A DNA stretch of 21,009 nucleotides, from the NCBI GenBank assembly GCA_002081555.1, contig MZNV01001325.1:1-21009 (forward strand). The letters are read 5' to 3'. The stretch is from Protostelium mycophagum (Eukaryota > Evosea > Variosea > Protosteliida > Protosteliaceae). Every line of letters begins with the position of its first letter. The stretch's first letter is position 1. The translations under genes and the position numbers were made by a program. Positions 16,762-21,009 of this stretch are shown here, piece by piece. Under the pieces are notes generated by a model, which was given only the letters and a program-made list of their open reading frames with translations, did not search any database and was not told the DNA's origin.

Positions 16762-17419
16762 TTATTGTAAATATTCGTTACCAAGAGGGAAATATAATTT
16801 AAATATATCCATAGTTGGCAGATTTTTTCTTTTCCAATGATCCCAGTCATTGATCCATTCTTTTGGTATATTGTCTTGTGTGTTTCTTGAGTGAAATCCA
16901 TCGTCAATGTTGAAAAAAAACCCAAAATGTTGACTTAATTTATTTTGTGTTATCTTGAATAATTTATGGCCTTTTAATTTTATAAATATTAATTTCTCTA
17001 ATGGAGAAATACAACAAACGATTTATTGGGATTTGTTTATGAACTTCATATATTATTCTACCGATATGCTTAAATGGTATATTACATGAGTATTTATATT
17101 CAAAATTCGAATACATTGAATCGTTTAAACTGCAGAATTCTAATATATATCTCGATGAATATTCTATTAGATGAATTTCTTCATCAGAAATTTCTTCTCT
17201 ATGACAATTTTCCACTTGAAAGCGTGGTAAAAAGGCATTAAATTGTGTTGCATCACATATCTGATTTGTTGTGATTATTATTTTTGTTATAGAAGTATAG
17301 GAAGTGAAAAACTCTTTTATATTTCTACATTTGAATTCGATCTTAACATTATCATTATCATTGAAAATTAATTCAATATTCAAATCTTGATTTTTGTATA
17401 TTTTTCCGACAAAATTCAT
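16762..17419 (-). CDS. Unknown protein, possibly about 218 residues
   Basis: ATG 17419 opens a 151-residue frame (MNFVGKIYKNQDLNIELIFN, then FTSYTSITKIIITTNQICD) ending at 16964. Immediately overlapping it, another frame continues with strongly protein-like sequence (KGHKLFKITQNKLSQHFGFF, then PKEWINDWDHWKRKN and FPLGNEYLQ) to a TAA at 16762-16764, but it has no start codon of its own. No intron of the usual kind fits between them, so the two parts probably belong to one gene whose frame is interrupted in this sequence. Rich in beta-type residues; no family recognised. Confidence 0.5.
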
Positions 17420-17616
17420 CTATTTCTCTTTATCTATTCCAATAAAAACATGCTTGAATCTGGTGATAGTGGGCATTATGATTGTAAATGTTATCTGATC
17501 TTTGTTTTATAAGACTCTAAATTAGATTTGAACAACTTTAGAATAAACAATATCAAAATACAATTCAAGTTATTACAATGAAATCTGTGAACATTATATT
17601 CATTCTTCAAAGATGA

Positions 17617-17799
17617 TTAATATCGTTTATTATCTGTTTTAAGATTGATCAAGATTTCCAATATCTTGTAATTTGATTTGGGTCCTGGTACTCCACACAG
17701 CATAGATCGTTCGACTTCTAGCATTATTTTCAGTGTTTCTACAGGTGTTTCTATAAGTTCTCTTAGTTGCATTAATTCTGAGTATTGTTCTTGCAACAT
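17617..17799 (-). CDS. Small helical protein, 60 residues
   Basis: A single-exon frame from ATG 17799 codes MLQEQYSELMQLRELIETPV, then a helical stretch (TLKIMLEVERSML), a GVPGPKSN turn and a basic end. The heptad-like Leu/Met spacing suggests a short coiled coil. No family is recognised. It is divergent from the helical gene at 17924, and a TGACAT lies between them. Confidence 0.5.
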   Translation of the reverse strand: MLQEQYSELMQLRELIETPVETLKIMLEVERSMLCGVPGPKSNYKILEILINLKTDNKRY

Positions 17800-17863
17800 C
17801 GTTTAGCAATGATTATATAAATAAATATTCATTATAAATCATATAAACGTCTTATATGAAAAG

Positions 17864-17869
17864 TGACAT
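17864..17869. promoter_or_regulatory. TGACAT element between two divergent small genes
   Basis: A single copy lies 65 bases before the leftward ATG at 17799 and 55 bases before the rightward ATG at 17924. Confidence 0.3.
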
Positions 17870-17923
17870 TTTATAACATCATCTATGAGAGAAGCATAAA
17901 TAGAACGAGAAGATAAGATATAG

Positions 17924-18154
17924 ATGCAAGAAATATTCTTCACTGAAGAAGAACTTGTAGAGATTCAACAAAATATTCAAATAGGAGATATAGATACGAC
18001 TATGCAAATAATGTTGGAACGTTTGGAATCTGTAGTTAGAACTAAAACTTTGCAATCTCTCATTCCTCATCTCAAATCGTATTGCGAGAAGATAAAGACT
18101 CTAAAAAATGAAATTGTATCAATTAAAGAAGATATAAAATCAATAAATGAATGA
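17924..18154 (+). CDS. Small coiled-coil protein, 76 residues
   Basis: A single exon from ATG 17924 codes MQEIFFTEEELVEIQQNIQI, then DIDTTMQIMLERLESVVRTK and KSYCEKIKTLKNEIVSIKED. The whole chain is predicted helical by eye, acidic at the N-terminus, with heptad-like Ile/Leu spacing in the last 35 residues. It may form a dimeric coiled coil or act as a subunit of a larger complex. No family is recognised. Confidence 0.55.
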   Translation: MQEIFFTEEELVEIQQNIQIGDIDTTMQIMLERLESVVRTKTLQSLIPHLKSYCEKIKTLKNEIVSIKEDIKSINE

Positions 18155-18192
18155 GATAAATATTGACACTATTATTCAAAATGAGTTGTTAT

Positions 18193-18435
18193 TTATTTTA
18201 TAATATAGTGAACATCATCTGGATGTTGAACAGGAGAAAAATATGTTATATGTCCCGATTTCCCAGCCCTCAAAACACTGGAAGTTTGACAATGTTTCAT
18301 AATTGCTATTATATCGTTTTTTTTAACATATTCGTGATTTTTATATTTCCAATGTATGCTATCCACACGTATCTTTTGTCCAGAGTTCAATGTGAAAGTG
18401 TAATTATTGTGAGGCCATTTGATCATTTTCAACAT
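18193..18435 (-). CDS. Small beta-rich protein, 80 residues
   Basis: A single exon from ATG 18435 codes MLKMIKWPHNNYTFTLNSGQ, then KIRVDSIHWKYKNHEYVKKN and a VLRAGKSGHITYFSP segment. The alternation of hydrophobic and polar residues suggests a small beta barrel, and the AGKSGHI turn recalls biotinyl/lipoyl-type turns, though the match is too short to claim. It is divergent from the seven-exon gene at 18504, with 68 bases between the two starts. Confidence 0.5.
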   Translation of the reverse strand: MLKMIKWPHNNYTFTLNSGQKIRVDSIHWKYKNHEYVKKNDIIAIMKHCQTSSVLRAGKSGHITYFSPVQHPDDVHYIIK

Positions 18436-18503
18436 TTTTGAGTAAAATATTTCTCAAATATAAATTATCATAATGAGAAACTTAAAAACAGGTCGTTTTC
18501 CAG

Positions 18504-19767
18504 ATGAATAATATTTTAATCTTAAAACATGTAAGAAGAACAAAAAGCAAATATCACATAATTTTATAATTCAGAAAAATGAGGATGAGTGGGCGAATTT
18601 GCAAATAAAAACATTGGTAATATGTCAAAGAGATGTCAAACACATTTCTTTCATGTCATCTATAAACAAACAAAGTTCACTTCGGCATTCTTTTCTATCC
18701 AACATGATGACTCCAGATGAGAATGTAATCATTATATTCAAAATGTTTCTGAATTTTAGATGCAGAGAGATAAATACGATCTTCTTGTGGTTGAACCAGA
18801 TATGTTTTTTAACAATGTAAGTCGATCAGTTTTTTTTTAATTCTGAGCGTTTATAGGCTTCTCAAGAGTTACTGCTTGAACAAAGTAAAGCCAGAAAGGA
18901 TTACCGAAAAATGATATGCAGCATTGCGGAGTCAATATGTGAAGAAACGGTACGCTAAGATTTTATTCTTTTGTCTAAAAAGTGTCAGGGATTCAACTAT
19001 AATAAACCAAAGACTTGGTATGATACATCGGACGAGGAAGTGGATGAACAAGACGAGGAAAGAGTCATTCTGGGCAACATTGTTGATACCCTTTAACCTT
19101 TCGATCATGAAGACGAACATCCTCCCATTCAGAGCTCTTGGGTTTCCGATACTTCAGAGCACAACCAGGACTCTGAAACAACATCAATGGAATCACCGTT
19201 TAGAGTCTTTACTCAAGCATCTCTCCCTCCAACTCCTTTTCATACTCGTTCAGTGCGACATATATGTCGTGCTATAGACTTGGATCAAGTTGATCCAGTG
19301 ATTAGTGGATATGTAGATCTTGGATTATGATGAGTTAAACATATTCATTTTAACAGGGCCCCATTAGAGCTCAGTCGAGGCACTTCATTGTGTCTTGGCC
19401 CAATGGGATTCCAAAAGTTATTGGAGTATCTTCAGAAATGGAAGATCAGACAATGCATAACTTAGACGCGTTCATTCTCAAATTTCAATATCAAAAACTA
19501 GACGCTCATTTGAAAAGATTCACCAGAAATTGTAATCAAAATGGTTGGAAACTTTACGCCTACATGTGCACAGAAATAGAAATAGAAAAGATTCCCGATC
19601 TTCTGCAGAATGTGCTCAGGTCGATTGGATCAAGATATGCAAACAATATGATAGGATTTGTAATTGAATCAGCAGATCCGGAGTTCACATACGAAACGAT
19701 ATTAGACGCTATCATTGATTGTGACGAGGAGACAAGAAGGGTTTTCACCGGTCATTACTTTATATAA
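18504..19767 (+). CDS. Seven-exon gene, 338 residues, unknown conserved-looking protein
   Basis: Exons 18504-18530, 18575-18724, 18760-18816, 18857-18949, 18983-19081, 19133-19312 and 19357-19767 are all multiples of three and join by phase-0 introns of 44, 35, 40, 33, 51 and 44 nt. The N-terminal half includes DKYDLLVVEPDMFFNN and a helical QSKARKDYRKMICSIAESI. A disordered acidic/Ser-rich linker follows (DTSDEEVDEQDEERV, SDTSEHNQDSETTS), and then a compact C-terminal domain of about 135 residues (RHFIVSWPNGIPKVIGVS, WKLYAYMCTEIEIEKIPDLL, GFVIESADPEFTYETI). I recognise no family. All-phase-0 introns are unusual and make exon skipping harmless to the frame. The C-terminal domain looks folded and is the best part for structure searches. 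Confidence 0.85.
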
Positions 19768-19818
19768 AAGTCGAAGTGATGTAATCTCTTAATTCATTTT
19801 ATTAAATTAATTTTCACT

Positions 19819-21009
19819 TTATGCTCGAAGATAGTTTCCTATTCTTTAGTGAACATGTTTCAATATACATACCAGTAAAATTATAAAATCCATAAGTTTT
19901 TGATCCTTCCACTGAACTTCCTGAAAATTAAAAATATATTTGAGTTTTTTTACCTAATGGCGTGATAGTCATATTTCCATTAGTAGAGAGGAGCAATGTA
20001 CCTGGGATATCTTCTTTTATAATCAATATGAGATGTAACATACCAACATAATTAGATATAATCACGATTGAGAATCTGATTGGAGCAATTGGGCATTGTG
20101 CTGCAAAGTAAATCGTTTTCAGATTTCTTTTTAAATACCTGTTGGAATTGCTCGATTCAACGTATAACCAGTCGGATCTGGGTTACCTGTTGGAATTGCT
20201 CGATTCAACGTATAACCAGTCGGATCTGGGTTTCCTGACCAAATGCCATCTGAATTATTGATTCTGCAACTAAAACTAACAAAGTATCCAGTTTGTTGCC
20301 AATATATTGTCAAAGCTGTGAATCCGTTGCTTGCCGTTGCTGATGCCGTTCCTCGATCGAAATCTAAAAATGTATATCCAAAAGTGTTTTGAACAGAAGC
20401 ACCAGCAGGCCCGGTTGGACCTGTATTGCCTTGTATGCCTTGAGGGCCAGTTGGACCAGTATTGCCTTGTATGCCTTGTGCACCAGTTGGACCTGTAGCC
20501 CCTACTTGGCCAGCCGGACCTGTGACGCCTTGGAGACCAGTTGGACCGGTGATGCCTTGTATGCCTTGTGCACCAGTTGGACCAGTAGCCCCTACTTGAC
20601 CAGCTGGACCTGTGATGCCTTGTATGCCTTGGGGACCAGTATTTCCTTGTGCACCAGTTGGACCTGTAGCCCCTACTTGGCCAGTTGGACCTGTGATGCC
20701 TTGTATGCCTTGTGCACCAGTTGGACCAGTAGCCCCTACTTGGCCAGTTGGACCAGTATTTCCTTGTGCACCAATTGGACCAGTAGCCCCTACTTGGCCA
20801 GCCGGACCTGTGATGCCTTGTATGCCTTGTACACCAGTTGAACCAGTATTTCCTTGGGGGCCAGTTGGACCAGTATTTCCTTGTGCACCAGTTGGACCTG
20901 TAGCCCCTACTTGGCCAGTTGGACCTGTGATGCCTTGTGCACCAGTTGAACCAGTATTTCCTTGTGCACCAGTTGGACCAGTAGCCCCTACTTGGCCAGT
21001 TGGACCAGT
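19819..21009 (-). CDS. Collagen-like G-X-Y protein with spliced C-terminal beta domain (5' end outside window)
   Basis: The gene runs leftward and enters from beyond 21009. The window part starts with about 200 residues of Gly-X-Y repeats, then a non-collagen domain ([89 protein letters not shown]) ending at TAA 19819-19821. Introns 20101-20138, 20002-20043, 19921-19953 and 19839-19872 (38, 42, 33, 34 nt) are all phase 1. Bacterial and giant-virus collagen-like fibres often end in such a beta-rich trimer-forming head. Probably an extracellular or surface fibre. The introns show the gene has been resident in a eukaryotic genome. Confidence 0.85.
20138..20233. repeat. 48-bp tandem duplication inside the collagen-tail exon
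   Basis: Two copies (20138-20185 and 20186-20233) differ only at the last base. In the protein this repeats 16 residues, [16 protein letters not shown]. On the minus strand each copy ends in CAG followed by GTA: one is the exon's 5' splice site and the other is internal. The near-identity points to a recent event. Confidence 0.95.
20396..21009 (-). repeat. G-X-Y coding repeats
   Basis: The minus strand codes an unbroken run of Gly-X-Y triplets with a few recurring blocks: [27 protein letters not shown] and GIQGIT. The DNA repeats in 27-54 base modules and is markedly G+C-richer than the rest of the window. Block order varies, as expected from unequal exchange. The array continues past the window edge, so its length is unknown. 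Confidence 0.93.

Noticed and set aside
18949-19277. Plus-strand frame of 117 codons overlapping the seven-exon gene
   Set aside because: It is an alternative frame across two exons and an intron; the spliced phase-0 model carries the coherent protein.
20389-20841. Long plus-strand open frame full of SWTC/LYALC repeats
   Set aside because: It is the antisense shadow of the collagen-like repeats; the minus-strand G-X-Y reading explains the periodicity.
1-21009. tRNA, rRNA, CRISPR, bacterial operon or mobile-element genes
   Set aside because: No cloverleaf with A/B boxes, no rRNA-like segment, no spaced repeat array, and no transposase, integrase or reverse-transcriptase motif was seen.

Overview
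The window reads as the left end of a linear eukaryotic chromosome. It opens with about 150 bases of telomere repeat on the C-rich strand (CCCTAAA mixed with CCCTAAAA), then packs about 26 genes or gene candidates into the remaining 21 kb on both strands. The DNA is very AT-rich. Most genes are cut by spliceosomal introns that are nearly all 29-51 nt (GT...AG, often GTAAGT/GTAAGA donors). I could phase many of them exactly: eight exons in a homeobox gene, seven in a gene near the right end, seven in a YTH gene, four in a RING-like gene. The code behaves as the standard one. The mixed TTTAGGG/TTTTAGGG telomere fits several protist and algal groups. I cannot name the organism.

Layout: telomere and a perfect palindrome (1-171); YTH-RS protein (224-1303); small acidic protein; FSH1-type serine hydrolase (2014-2726); a small giant-virus-like protein; a RING zinc protein (3391-4233); a small protein; a dNMP-kinase-like P-loop protein (4508-5200) with a tightly packed upstream neighbour; unknown genes; a RING-like gene (6954-7730); a decayed duplicate of the 5.2-kb gene junction beside a membrane protein (7745-8249); a TALE homeobox gene (8561-9492); small spliced genes; a 506-residue protein with acidic, Lys/Thr-rich and coiled-coil parts (10324-11926); a divergent small protein that may be mitochondrial; a SET-domain protein (12362-12871); unknowns; an F-box/ankyrin-like protein (14893-15675); a second RING protein with an AT-hook (15786-16557), paralogous to the 3.4-kb gene; several unknowns, one with seven exons; and the 3' part of a collagen-like gene that leaves the window (19819-21009).

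Two themes stand out. First, many products look nuclear or regulatory (YTH, TALE homeobox, SET, RING plus AT-hook). A short TGACAT element recurs, often in pairs or triplets, roughly 15-75 bases before many start codons. TGAC is the core known for TALE homeodomains, and the densest cluster lies before the TALE gene itself, so a local regulatory circuit is a testable inference. Second, several genes belong to families best known from giant viruses (dNMP kinase, SET with a small Cys/His motif, F-box/ankyrin, the KKKG-D...W small protein, collagen-like fibre), yet some carry host-type tiny introns. I saw no capsid, packaging ATPase or polymerase, so I read the window as a compact protist subtelomere with virus-type acquisitions. 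An intron-bearing viral chromosome with host-type telomeres is the alternative.

In a few genes the reading frame is not continuous in the sequence as given. Some of these places lie at A-tracts, so sequencing error and real decay cannot be separated here.
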